Shown: one piece after another, positions 48,637 through 59,354 of the stretch
Numbering within the stretch: position 1 is the stretch's first letter
How the letters are laid out: each line of letters starts with the position of its first letter
From: Hofstenia miamia
Lineage: Eukaryota; Xenacoelomorpha; Acoela
Direction of reading: 5' to 3'
NCBI GenBank assembly: GCA_004352715.1
Contig: SCFE01000073.1
Location: 1,423,934-1,487,933 of the forward strand
Length of the DNA: 64,000 nucleotides
The notes under the pieces: model-generated
The model's input: only the letters and a program-made list of their open reading frames with translations
Databases searched by the model: none
Told to the model about the DNA's origin: nothing
Position numbers and translations under genes: made by a program

Positions 48637-49628
48637 ATCTTGGGGTTCGTTAATCACTGGCCTCAATTTAGTGTTAATTAATTTGGTCTACAGCAGTCCT
48701 ACTTGATTTAAGGCTTTGGTGATTTCACATATGATAAATTTCAACATACTATCGGCATCATTATAATGTGTAGGTTACATCAAAGCATATGTTATTCAAA
48801 AGGTCTAAAAATGTTTGCTCATTAAAATGGTTAAAGTCTCTAGAATAAACAAATTTCCTATCTTTTGTTTCAAACTTATGGTTACTAACATAAGCGCAAA
48901 GATTGTGATCACTAAATGGCTCAAACATGTAGGTTTTATATTTATTACAACTATTGGATAAAAAATGTCAATTAGATTAAAAAATCTAGTTGGACTGGTC
49001 TTATTAATAGTTGATCAATTCGCTTTGATTCAACACAATTTAAGTAATTGCACTTAAAATCTACTAAGATATTAACAAATTTATTTTCAAGAATGGCATA
49101 TTCAATTTCTTCAATTTTGTAATTATGCAATTCAGAGATGAAATTTTTATTTAGATTATAGCAAATGTTTATGAGCTCGTTGCTGTAGGAATTTGAGAAA
49201 GACTCTAATTTAATCCACACAGTTTCAAATATTTCATGATTCAATTATAAATTTTTTCTCCATTTTGATTTTAAAAATTTGAGAATTAGTATTATTAAAC
49301 CACCACACCATTCAGATCTATTTTTAAATTAAATATCAAAATAGCTAGAATTAGGATTATATAATGTTTTCAGACTATCAGAATCATTTAACCAGGTTTC
49401 AACAAAGACATATATTGCGTTATTTCCGATTTTATATACCATTTGCATAAATTCATAGCAATTTGCACTAAGACTTTTAGCATTCATATAAATGATTTTC
49501 AAGTTAGCTTTGAATATGTTGAGTACAACATTCATTCTATTTTCCAAAATTGTTAGACCTGGGTTACTTTCAATGTCTCCAGAAATATATATTCGAAATT
49601 TTAAAAAGGATTTTAAATGATTACCTAG

Positions 49629-50061
49629 TGTATAATCTTAATTATATTTATAAGTAATTATTTCTTATGAAGCAGCTATTGTCATTCCCAGTTGCATAAC
49701 ACAATGAGTGTTTGTAAAATCATTTAGTCTGAACAAATCAAGTTGTGTTATGCATATTATTAGCACTGTACATTAAGTTACACATAATGATTTTCCAATG
49801 AGCTGAGTGTTGGTGATAAACTAAAGTAGATCTTGCAGCAGATCAATTGGCGATTAGGAGAACAGGGTCAGGCAACGCCCATTAGGATGTTGAAGCACTG
49901 CAGGGAATCCTCACCTAAATATTGAGTTGTGGTTTAGTCAGTAATCAAAGTTAATGATATTACAAACATTACATGTTACTAGAAGTGATTTGTTAGATCC
50001 CTTCCCACAAATCAGAAATCAAATAAAAGATTTAGTTTGAACATAATTAGGAGATTCTACA
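49629..50061 (+). repeat. Gypsy 5' LTR
   Basis: Starts near TGTATAATC and ends GATTCTACA. It matches 58894-59354 with substitutions and indels, clearest from TAATTATTTCTTATGAAGCA onward. The outer start is uncertain by some tens of bases. Confidence 0.8.
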
Positions 50062-50077
50062 TGGTGCCTGTGACAGG
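50062..50077 (+). promoter_or_regulatory. Gypsy primer-binding site
   Basis: TGGTGCCTGTGACAGG follows the LTR with no spacer and starts TGG as required for pairing with a tRNA CCA end. The GTGACAGG part resembles tRNA-Arg-type sites of some Gypsy elements; the tRNA is not settled. Confidence 0.7.
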
Positions 50078-50199
50078 TGCAAAGATCCAAATAACATCAT
50101 GGAGAGTCAGCAAATAATTGCTAAAAATATTGAAATTTTTCTTTTTGACACTAGAAGAAATTGAATAAATGGAAAAGCTAATACAAGAAAAAATTTGGT

Positions 50200-51220
50200 A
50201 AAAGGTATTGGTAAATGTATTGGAAAAGAAAGAATCTGAACTGAAAGGAAATGACAACTATTTTCAAGAAGATTATAATGACAAACAGAATGATAAAAAC
50301 AAGCTAAAAGAAAACCCAACAAAAAGCACTGTCAAGCCCAGCAGCAAAAGTAGCCACATCATCAATAGGTGGATCAACTCAAATCCCAATGATAGAAATG
50401 CAGACAATTCACATGTCTTCAGAAATGAGCCCCCAGGAAATTTTAGAAATCCTCAACAAAAGCAATGAAACAGAATCTATACTGAAAGCTGAAATGAGAT
50501 AGCTGACTGCAAAATTCAAGCAAATAGAAGCAGAAATAGAAACAATAATAAGATAACTAAAAAAAGATGTGCAGAAAAAAAAAAGATTATGAATTGTTAA
50601 CAGGAGATTTCTCAAAATATTACAAAAACAAAAGTTACAAAAACCAGTCTCTAATCATATTAAATGGAACAAAAATGAAAAAGAATTATGACATAAGAAG
50701 CTACATGCAACAGATAAAAAGACTGTTGACACTGAGTTTCAAGGAAACCATAATTTTAAGTATGATTTGTTTTTTCATATATGTAAAGGAATGCCAGAAA
50801 ACATAAGAAGTCATTTCAAAATATTGTGCAACATTGACAACAAGCTAGAAAAAATGTTAAAGACAGTCAATATACAAGTGATCATAGAAAACAATTCAAG
50901 AATATATGAGAAAGCAACTTAGAATCAAAAAGAAATTCAACATTGAAAAATATTTTAATACAAGAAATATAAAAGAGAAAAACCAGAAAAAAATAATTAA
51001 ATTCAAAAAAAGGAAGGGAAAACAAAGAGGATAAAAGAGAGAGAGGTGTAAAATGTTACAATTGTGGACAGAAAGTTCACAAGAAACTGGACTGTAAAAA
51101 ACAAATAAACCTAATCAAAAGCAGAGATGCATATTATGATGATGAAGACTTAATAGAATCAGATAGAGAAGAAATAGAAGAAGCAGAGCACAAAGAAGAA
51201 GAGTCAGAAAACTAGAAAGA
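50200..51220 (+). pseudogene. Gypsy gag with CCHC zinc knuckle
   Basis: Polar, lysine- and asparagine-rich frames run from about 50208, including a coiled-coil-like Glu/Lys stretch near 50400-50560 and a capsid-like segment MPENIRSHFKILCNID near 50790-50840. The clear landmark is CYNCGQKVHKKLDC at 51054-51095, spaced CX2CX4HX4C, the nucleocapsid zinc knuckle that binds RNA during packaging. An acidic stretch follows to about 51210. Several frame changes and stops break the gene. Confidence 0.75.
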
Positions 51221-51950
51221 GCACTGACTCAAGAAAACCAATCACCCATAATGATCATGACAAATCTGAACAAATGTATTATGATAATAGGATTTAAATG
51301 AGAAGACTTGGAAAAATCTAACAACAGATTAATAAATGTATCAAGGGAGTACATCAAAACAAAAGGACAGAAAAATTGCAACCATACCAATTGAAAATGC
51401 ACATGATAAAAACTAAAGAGGAAATAATGCTGTACAAACAGAAAGGAATTAATACAAAGAGAGCATCAATGCTGTCAAACATATGTGCAATAAAGAATGG
51501 AGGGGGAAAAATACCAATTGTAAATGCAATGAACAGAAATGTAAACATGAATAACTCAAGTGTGAAGATATACAGAAAATACATCAAATCTAACATCAGA
51601 GTGATATGGAAGTCATTTAAAAACAATGATGGAGTGAGCAATTTGTAATGTTGATTTGAGGACAAGTGGATGAAAACAGTAAGTAATCCCAAAAGCCAAC
51701 AATTCAAGGGCATAGGGAGGAAATTTGAAGAAAAGACAATGCTGAATATAAGATACCTGAGATAAGAAAGGAAGAATGTCAACACTTAGCAGACAGTGAA
51801 ATAATACAACTAAAGAATGTCTTGGATAAACATAAGAGAATATTGCATTATGGGAAAATTAGTGTGGGACAAGCAATAGGCAAATCATACAAAATAGTGA
51901 CAACCACAGATAAGGCAATAAATTTACCTGTTAGAAAAGTACCAGAGTAT
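51221..51950 (+). pseudogene. Gypsy gag-pol junction, protease not identified
   Basis: The place where protease is expected. I see plus-strand fragments such as 51376-51648 but no D(S/T)G active-site motif I would trust. The long minus-strand frames over this stretch are antisense shadows of A-rich sequence. Confidence 0.4.
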
Positions 51951-52909
51951 CTTTTAATTTGAACAAGTGAAAGCCCCTACACAGCTCTAAAAGTATTTGG
52001 GAAGCAGAAAAAGAAGCAAAGATTGTGCATAGATTTATGTAAACTCAACAAATTAACAAAAAATGACTTGTACCAATTGCCAAGAATTGAAGAAATGTTG
52101 TATGAATCAAGTAGGCACGAGTACTTTACATCAATTGATTTATACAAGGCATATTGACAAGTAAAGTTGGAACTGGAAGACATAGAAAAGACAGCATTTA
52201 TAACATGATATGGCTTGTATGAATGGATTTACATGGCATTTGGCTTATGCAACACTCTAACAACATTTCAATGATAAAAAATAATAAACATAAAATAAAA
52301 GACAGAATCAATGCATGCATAGATGACATTATAGTAATGAGTGATATGGTACAGGAGCATACAAACAAACTGGATAGAACACTGAAGCAGGCCTGATAAT
52401 AAATGGAAATAAATGTGACATATTTAAAGAAAAGATAGTATTACTTGGAAGAATAATCAAAAAAGTAAGAATTTGCATGAAAGACAATGCAAGAGACATG
52501 ATAAGAAAAATGGGAAAACTGGAAAACACGAAAGACATACAAATAATGGGATTTTTCAATTATTATGGAACATTTATTCCAAACATCACAGGTAAAATGG
52601 CAAAGATGACCAAACTAATGAAAGCCATACCATTTATGTGGACATGGGAAGAGCAGGAAGAGTTAGATAAAATAAAAGAAGAACTTGCTAAACTACCATT
52701 ACTGAATGTGCCAGACTATACAATACAATTCATCCTAGATTGCAATGCAAGTAAAGTGGCAAAAGGAGCAACACTAGTGCAAAAAGGAAAGGAAGTAGTA
52801 ATACAATTTGTCAGCAGAAAACTGAAAACAAGTGAGGGAAACTACAGATCTATGAAACTGAAAATGCTGGCATTAATAAAAAGCATTAATAATTTCAGAC
52901 ACTTCTTAA
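51951..52909 (+). pseudogene. Gypsy reverse transcriptase and start of RNase H
   Basis: RT motifs in order: RLCIDLCKLNKLTKNDLYQL with PRIEEML (52020-52100), YFTSIDLYKAY with the first catalytic Asp (52121-52154), EDIEKTAF and MAFGLCN (52177-52250), and IDDIIVMSD (about 52320-52345) with the Asp pair. The connection domain (NYYGTFIPNITGKMAKMTK, about 52559-52616) and RNase H start (FILDCNASKVAKGATL, about 52730-52780, and VSRKLKTSEGNY) follow in the open frame 52477-53013. Stops inside the RT include in-frame TGA at 52155, 52206 and 52272. The coding frame ends artificially at the insertion at 52910. Confidence 0.9.
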
Positions 52910-53147
52910 CACTTTTGGTGCTGAGTGATTTCAGACAAACTGTTCTGTGTTGTGCACAAAGCAGCTGTGTGTTGTGTGTAAAACCTGTGTTGATACTTTC
53001 CACAGTTCAGTAGCAATGCATGGTGTAAATTTACATTCCTACAGTACCCAACATAAACTGTTTTTCTGAAAACGTAAAAATATGTAGTTTTGCACCCTGT
53101 GCATGGTTTCTGATAATATAAATCTATGAGGGACAGCACCAAAAGTG
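52910..53147. mobile_element. 238-bp TTAA-targeting MITE inside Gypsy RNase H
   Basis: Perfect 14-bp inverted ends CACTTTTGGTGCTG (52910) and CAGCACCAAAAGTG (to 53147), with TTAA on each side (52906-52909 and 53148-53151). TTAA duplication is the mark of piggyBac-superfamily insertion. No coding capacity. The surrounding RNase H frame is continuous if the element plus one TTAA is left out. Confidence 0.92.
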
Positions 53148-53420
53148 TTAATTGGAAAGGAATTTCATGTACAAACAGACAACAGCAGCCTAGCTTGGTT
53201 GAAAAAATTTTCTGGGGACAAATTGTCAATAGTGTCAATGAATTCACATTTACAATAGAGCACAGAAAGAGAAATTTGCACAGTAATGCAGATTTCTGGA
53301 CATCACTACTAGAATATCAAAGGGATAATGAAAAGAAAGATGGAAAAAAGAAGCAATTTCAATTTCTACCTTATAGAGAATACAAGAAATTATCAGAAAT
53401 AATTGTTGACAAATGATGAC
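53148..53420 (+). pseudogene. Gypsy RNase H, second part
   Basis: Resumes after the MITE with GKEFHVQTDNSSLAWLK (about 53155-53205), the final conserved RNase H segment, and TIEHRKRNLHSNADFW (about 53251-53300), the end of the domain. A frameshift lies near 53210. The linker to integrase begins near 53330. Confidence 0.85.
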
Positions 53421-54340
53421 AAGTTATATTAAAAATAATGTTAAAAGGGGGAATAACAGTACAAGAGATAACAGAAAAACAGAAAGATGACATAATACTT
53501 AATGAAATCAGGGAAAAAATAAAAAACCTGAAATAAATCTTATCTAAGATAGTGAAAAGCTACTATGAGCAGTACAAATGGAAATTGAACAGAAATGGAT
53601 TGTTATACATGGAAACACAAATCAGAGTATTACAAAAGAAAAATAATCAGAAAAGTGCACCAAAAAGTTACATAGGCATTATACAAATGGAACATACATT
53701 CAACAATAGATTCATTACAGTGGCAATCAGGAAAGTTATAGAAGATGTGATTAACACATGTACAACCTGTTTGTTAAATAGAGCAACACTTTCTGATGCA
53801 AAGAGCTCCCTTAGAAAGGATAATAGTGACACAACCAAATGAAATAGTACATATAGATTTAGAAATGATATCTTGAGATAAGGAAGGATATAAATAAGAG
53901 TCAAAACAATGAGAATAGGAGGAAACAAATGGAGACAAGTAATAGAATATGTAAAGTAGCTGAAATTATTATAAAAAAATATATGGACACATCCTTAAAG
54001 TAGGGGATAAGGTATATGTATTTACACTTTTAAATGGGACTGATGTAAATGAAATAAGGAAATTATAAACTAGTTGGTCTGGACCATACATGATTGCTAA
54101 AAAATACTTAATAATGAATGCATACTAAGTAATGACAAAGTACTGCATTTTCAAAACCTTAAGAGATCAATCACCAATATCAAAGATGTGAAGCTAGATG
54201 GAAAAGTGGAGTTCAAGCTAAAATGTAATAATAATAATAATGAGACTATATATGAAATGGATGACTTGGATAGTCTTCCAGAGGAGAATTATGATGAAGA
54301 ATTTCAAGGTATCCCAGAGACAAACAATTACAAAAAAAGA
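53421..54340 (+). pseudogene. Gypsy integrase: zinc domain and GPY/F end, core deleted
   Basis: The frame 53552-53842 covers the zinc-binding domain end, with NTCTTCLLNRAT near 53753-53790 as the CxxC pair. A shifted frame holds IVHIDLEMIS (about 53845-53875), around the first catalytic Asp. Little more than 100 bp later the sequence is already at the C-terminal domain: GDKVYVFTLLNG (about 54005-54040) and TSWSGPYMIAKK (about 54068-54105), the GPY/F module. So most of the catalytic core, including the second Asp and the Glu, is missing. Confidence 0.78.
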
Positions 54341-54977
54341 TAATGCCTTAAAGGGCAGCTAAAATTAAAAATAGATATGATTGTAAAATATGGGATTGAA
54401 ATTTATTAACCAAATTTATTAAATTAGAAGAAAGTGATGTATCAACCATTGAAGAAGAGAATATGCAGAGAGAGGAGAGCAGAAAAGCAACCAATGAATA
54501 CAAGAAGAAAGTGAGAAGACCATCTTAAACCAGATGCCAATTTAACAGTAAAAGGGATGAGAAAAAAAACTGACAAATAAGGAGCACAGAGTGAAAAGGC
54601 ATCTTAGTAGTCCTCATGGCCAATTAAAGGGCAGAGAGATAAATGGACAAGAAGCCTCACCCACTACTATTTTACAAAACTGATTCAATGGCAAGCATAC
54701 AACTAGCACAGAACAGCAACACAACTTTCCTTCCAGAAGTCCACAATGCTGATTCAAGGGCAAGTGGACTGATGGAGTTCTAGGGGAATGCTTAAGTGGG
54801 AGAAGAACTGTAGTAATACAAAAGCAACTCAAGGCTGATGGTACTACAGAACCCACAGCTGGTCAAGTACTAACAGAGAAAATGAATGGGAGTGGATTCA
54901 AGGGTGACTAAGTATAAGCCATTAGTACAGGTTCAGAACCTTAACTGAGCACCAGTACAAGGATGCTGCTATGACTT
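54341..54977 (+). other. Gypsy post-pol spacer
   Basis: A-rich plus strand with short, stop-interrupted frames. No motif recognised. Confidence 0.5.
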
Positions 54978-56042
54978 ACTCAAGTTGAAATGCTACATGT
55001 TGCCTTGGAAGTCACATTAGAATGTACTATCAGATCTAAAGAAAGAGAAAAGCACATGTCTAAGATTGCTGGAGAAACATTACATCTGTACTTCAAGGGT
55101 ACAACAAAAATGAGATACAGATCTTTTGAAAAACTATCACCAGAAACAAAGACGCACATAAGAAAAATCATGAGAACAGAAGGCATAGACCTACAAATGG
55201 TACTCAATGAAGACAAAAGACCCATACTGAATGTGATAATAAGCTACTCTCAGAAGATGAATGAAATGCTAGAAAGGACATATATGAGGGATATGGTACA
55301 CATTACATTTGATGAAGAATTTATATTAGCAAAAGCACAAAACATAATGGGCTACAAAGAAGAGATTGAAAACATTTAGGAAATAAATATAGATAAAGAA
55401 AATCTTATGATAACTCATATACTGAAAGAGAAGGAATTCAATAAAAACTTAAAAAATCAGATTAACCAAACTTTGAAAATGGCAAAGGTACAAAAAGTGC
55501 AAATTGTGATATTAGTGAAGACAACAATGGAAAAGTTACTGGAATTCTTGTATGAAATGTATATGCAAGTTCAAAACATATTTATAGCAGAACAAAAACC
55601 AACTGAAACAATGGTATTAGAACTGATTAAATTTGATTTACAGTTAGACTACTGGGCACAAGTATATGAAATAATGGTAGATCCACATACCACAATAGAC
55701 TTGTACAGCCAGACAAAAATGATAGTATTATTAATGAATCTGGAGAATGTAGATAAAGCCATTACACTATTCATAAAGTGTAGTTTAAACCAGAGATAAG
55801 AACATCTCAAAGAAATAGAAAACATCTGGAAAATGATGAAATTGGAGAAGACAAGAGAATAATGGCCAATGATAAAAATAGAAGCACCATCAAAGAAGTA
55901 CCATAACATTGTGGAAATAGTGATACAAGAGATTAACTGCACATATGAACTCAATACAAGAAAAGATTTCAAGAGTCTAATATTTGAAGAAGTCAACACA
56001 CTGGAAATAAGATTTAGAACAACAGCTTGGTTACTATCATAA
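54978..56042 (+). pseudogene. Unidentified coding region downstream of Gypsy pol
   Basis: One reading frame (ATG at 54990) stays coding-like for about 350 codons, broken only by stops at about 55377, 55797 and 55857, ending at a stop near 56040. The pieces of 129 and 130 codons are rich in charged and Ile/Leu residues and predicted-helix-like, for example ERTYMRDMVHITFDEEFIL and FDLQLDYWAQVYEIMV. No signal peptide or membrane segment is visible, so a typical envelope gene is unlikely. I do not recognise the family. It may be an extra ORF of this Gypsy lineage or captured sequence. Confidence 0.5.
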
Positions 56043-57690
56043 TAGAAGATGAAGAACTAAAACTGCCAATCTCAAGAAAATAGAGAAACAGATTGGCAAA
56101 AGCCCAGAAATTTGAAATCACATTCTCACCAATAAACACTAATACAAAAAAATTGGTTATTGAAAGGGCACATCAAAAAGATGGAGTCACCCTAACAAAA
56201 CCAAGAAGCCAATGCAAACAATCAAGAAGTTAATAAGTAGAATCATAACAAACCAGAGCCCATGGGTAATTTTCCATTGTTAAGATGGGCATCAGGACAG
56301 GAATATGAGCAAATGGAATAACAATATTTGATGACTCTGTAAAAAAGTATATGTGGGGAGTGACATCTGAAACTAGGTTGTGGCAAATTGATGAACAATG
56401 GACTACAACCAAGAAAATAAATCAAATGAAGAATCACAAGCACCACAGATATCACAAAAAATATCATATATAAAAATATGCAGCCAATGATTATAGAACA
56501 TCTCGTTCTTGACATCTTTATCCCTAACCTGGTAGATTCAATTTATAGACTTTTTATTTTTTGGCAACTTACGGTTAAATTCTTACTTAGGCATAGCAAA
56601 CGTTCAAATTCTACAACAATGATTATAGAACATCTCGTTCTTGACATCTTTATCCCTAACCTGGTAGATTCAATTTATAGACTTTTTATTTTTTGGCAAC
56701 TTACAACAAAATGAAAAGATGCAAAAAAGAGAGCCCAAGTTGGACATTTACAAAATAGTGAAAGTGTAGAAATAATGAAAAGGAGGAATAACAGAACTGG
56801 TCAAGATTTGGGAAATGGTAACAAAAGCCCAATGTGAAATGCACATTGAAGATGAACTATTAACATCAACACAACTGATTCTATCTCTGAAAGTACAAGA
56901 AAGAATCAACAAAATCAATATAGAAAAATGAGGAACACAAGCCCAGCAAGTATGATCAAATGGGTCAACACAGATGACAAAAGATTTTTGGTAGAAATAA
57001 AAATAACAAAAGAAAATCACACTGAAAATAATGAAAGAAATTTCCAACAGTTAAGAAAGAATCAAACAGTGGCAATGATGAAATTAATGTACATCAAAGC
57101 TTTCACAAGAATGGAATTAGAAGAATTGTTAAAACCATATAATTAACTAGCAGTCAACACAGAATGCATCACAATTAGAATCAAACTAACAAACCAAATT
57201 GCAATGAAGCTGAAAAAGAAACAACTAACAAAGAAATTCTGGGAAAAAATTAAAAGATATTATAATGAACTAATTAGTAACAAAAGGTCTACTAACAGCA
57301 TCTACAACAAAAGATGCATACAAAATAATTGAAGAAAAAATATTAACAAAATTATTGAAGTGCACACCACCTGAACAATATTGATACCTATGATAATGGC
57401 AAGATGGAGAATACCAAAGTACAAAAACATAGTGAAATCATTCTTGCATGAGTACAATTCAACACAAATACAAAGCAAAAAGCAAAAGAAATAGTAAACA
57501 AAATGAACACAATAAATCCAAAGAAATCATGATAAGAAATGACAGCAGTGAACATATATACATCAAGGGAAAAATAACTCCATATACTTTGTATACAGAA
57601 GGCAAACCCATCAATATACAATTAATTAAACTAAAAGAGGAAATTGAAGAAAGAACAATAAAATCTATCCTCAGGAGTCAATGATATAGT
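56043..57690 (+). pseudogene. Further degraded coding-like sequence in Gypsy 3' part
   Basis: Short plus-strand frames at 56928-57146 (72 codons) and 57448-57684 (78 codons), both Lys/Glu/Ile-rich and sharing the A-rich composition of the element, in different frames. They may continue the unidentified region upstream. No domain recognised. Confidence 0.35.
56486..56704. repeat. 132-bp tandem repeat insertion in Gypsy
   Basis: 56486-56617 is followed by a second, shorter copy (about 87 bp) that looks identical. The sequence is T-rich and contains CATCTCGTTCTTGACATC, unlike the A-rich Gypsy strand around it, so it is probably a separate inserted repeat. I could not define terminal repeats. 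Confidence 0.75.
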
Positions 57691-58893
57691 ATGGTGCAAC
57701 ATCTGGAACAGGCAATTCAGGTACTACAATGTATCAAAATGAATGATGATAATAACAATGATATGCATGAATAAGAACAAACTAAATTAAATAACAGAAG
57801 AGGAGGTCAGAGAAAATATAAGTTTTTTTTCTATAAGGATGTGGCAAACACAAGAAGTTTATTGAAAGTATTTCAATTTTTCTGTCTGAACACAAGTAAA
57901 CCAGAAAAAATGGAACACACAATTTGAGCAGATGTGCAAATGATGCTCATGATAGGCTTAAAAGGATTGCACCTATAGAGAAAAGTCTATCAAATATTTT
58001 CAGAGATGAATGATTTAATAGAAATAACAATGTTCTCAGAAGACATAAGAGAAGCAAGCAGTACTCAAAATGACAAAGCAAGCTGAATTTGCTCAAGTAA
58101 GTTGGAACATAAATAAAACAGGCAGATGCACTAGTGTGTGGTGAAAGGCTGCACTAAAATTAATGTAAGCTGAGGAAAGCATGTAGCATAATTCATCAAA
58201 TATGCTGCTAATTGATGAAAGAACTAAGATTAAAAGAAAATGTGAAAGAAAAATTAAAATTGCATTTATTGTGATTGATTAACTAAGATTTAATAATCAA
58301 ATGTATGAGCAAGTGGCTGTTGGCAAAACATTTTACTAAAATCTGAGGACAAATTCACTCTTTGTTAATTTTAGCTAGGACATGCAAACAAGTCTACATG
58401 AATTCAAAATTTTATGGTGGCATGTAATTGTTTAATGAATAGTATAAATAGAAGTACCTCAGTGTAGAATTGATGAAGTAAATTTTTCAGAATTTTGTTT
58501 TTTTGGATTTCTTTTATGGTTTGAACAATTAACTACAATGCACAGCTAAGTGGTTCATGTAAAGTAGTAGTCAGGATTCCACAATGGGAACAATTGTAGG
58601 TTCTATGCTCTTGACCACAAAATACATTTAAGTTAGGTGTATGAATAATGATTTTCCCATCTCAATTAGCTAGCTATCACTTGTTTTGTTAATAAATATA
58701 GTAACAAATGTGGAAATAGCTAGATACCCAAATGTAGGAATTGTATTAACCTTTTGTAGATCTAAATTGTTGACTATAATTTGACCAATAATGCAACCAT
58801 TAACATTGTTAGCTGCTATTTATTATATGTAGGATAGGAAGCTGTGAATGTTTTGTTAATTATTTATTTTTTTTGCAAATAGCTTTTCAGTAA
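57691..58893 (+). other. Gypsy 3' untranslated region
   Basis: Non-coding sequence that loses the strong A bias toward the 3' LTR. A polypurine tract next to the LTR is not obvious, which may mean that the LTR start is not exactly placed. Confidence 0.5.
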
Positions 58894-59354
58894 TGGTGAT
58901 CAGTAATAATTATCTTCATTATCTTTACAAGTAATTATTTCTTATGAAGCAGCTAGTGGCATTCCTGGTTGTGAAACACATTTAGTCCAAACAAATCACA
59001 CAATCTGATGAGAGAAATAAGTCAAGTTGTGTCATGCATTTTAATAGCAGTGTAGATTAAGTTACACATAATGATTTTCCAATGAGCTGAGTGTAGGCAA
59101 TAAACTAAAGTAGACCTTGCAGCAGATCAATTTGCAATTAGGAGAACAGGGTTAGGCAATGCCCATTAGAATGTTGAAGCACTGCAGATAATCCTCACCT
59201 AAATAGTGAATTTAGTGTTTAGTCAGTAATTAAAGGTATTACAACCATTATGAATTACTAGCAGTGATTAGTTACATCACTTCCCACCAAGTTTATCAGA
59301 AATTAAATTAAAGATTTAGTTTGAACATAATTAGGCCTGGATGGAGATTCTACA
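58894..59354 (+). repeat. Gypsy 3' LTR
   Basis: Counterpart of 49629-50061, ending GATTCTACA. It has an extra CCTGGAT-like stretch before the end and an extra segment near 58995-59030. Flanking 4-mers CTAG and CTAT are only a weak target-duplication candidate. Confidence 0.8.

Larger units (their letters stand above)
46351..49620 (-). pseudogene. LINE 4: endonuclease to C-terminus, interrupted by a hAT element
   Basis: The longest LINE copy. Minus strand order: an AP-endonuclease start IIYMNAKSLSANCYEFMQM and FVETWLNDS (49505-49375); further endonuclease and linker to about 48650; a hAT insertion at 47950-48636; linker and RT start NKLDANKSCG (about 47510) and IINNDFPALLKQSD (about 47380); NNIGFQPKFSTSDAIL (about 47225) and VALLDLSKAFNSMNFDII (about 47130-47075). 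A frame break near 46905 has removed the RT core with its YADD box; the C-terminal part runs to about 46591 and a 3' tail to 46351. The endonuclease plus RT layout fits the Jockey/CR1 group. Confidence 0.85.
49629..59354 (+). mobile_element. Ty3/Gypsy LTR retrotransposon, degenerate (about 9.7 kb)
   Basis: Two diverged LTRs bracket a PBS, gag with a CCHC knuckle, RT, RNase H and integrase in Ty3/Gypsy order, then about 4.5 kb of further sequence. The internal plus strand is strongly A-rich and nearly free of CpG. Frameshifts, stop codons and at least two inserted repeats make it inactive. I did not identify a protease motif or an envelope-like protein with membrane segments. The outer LTR limits are approximate. 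Confidence 0.9.

Noticed and set aside
51354-51785. 143-codon minus-strand frame rich in Phe, Leu and Ile that looks like membrane segments
   Set aside because: It is the antisense of A-rich Gypsy gag-pol sequence; poly-A codons read as Phe/Leu on the other strand. The same holds for 50057-50615, 52906-53247, 54614-54856, 55649-55999, 56230-56515, 56748-57047 and 57388-57621.
52155-52274. Alternative genetic code in which TGA is sense, because the RT stops are TGA
   Set aside because: TGA falls at both Trp and Arg positions and TAA follows at 52275; mutation is the simpler explanation.
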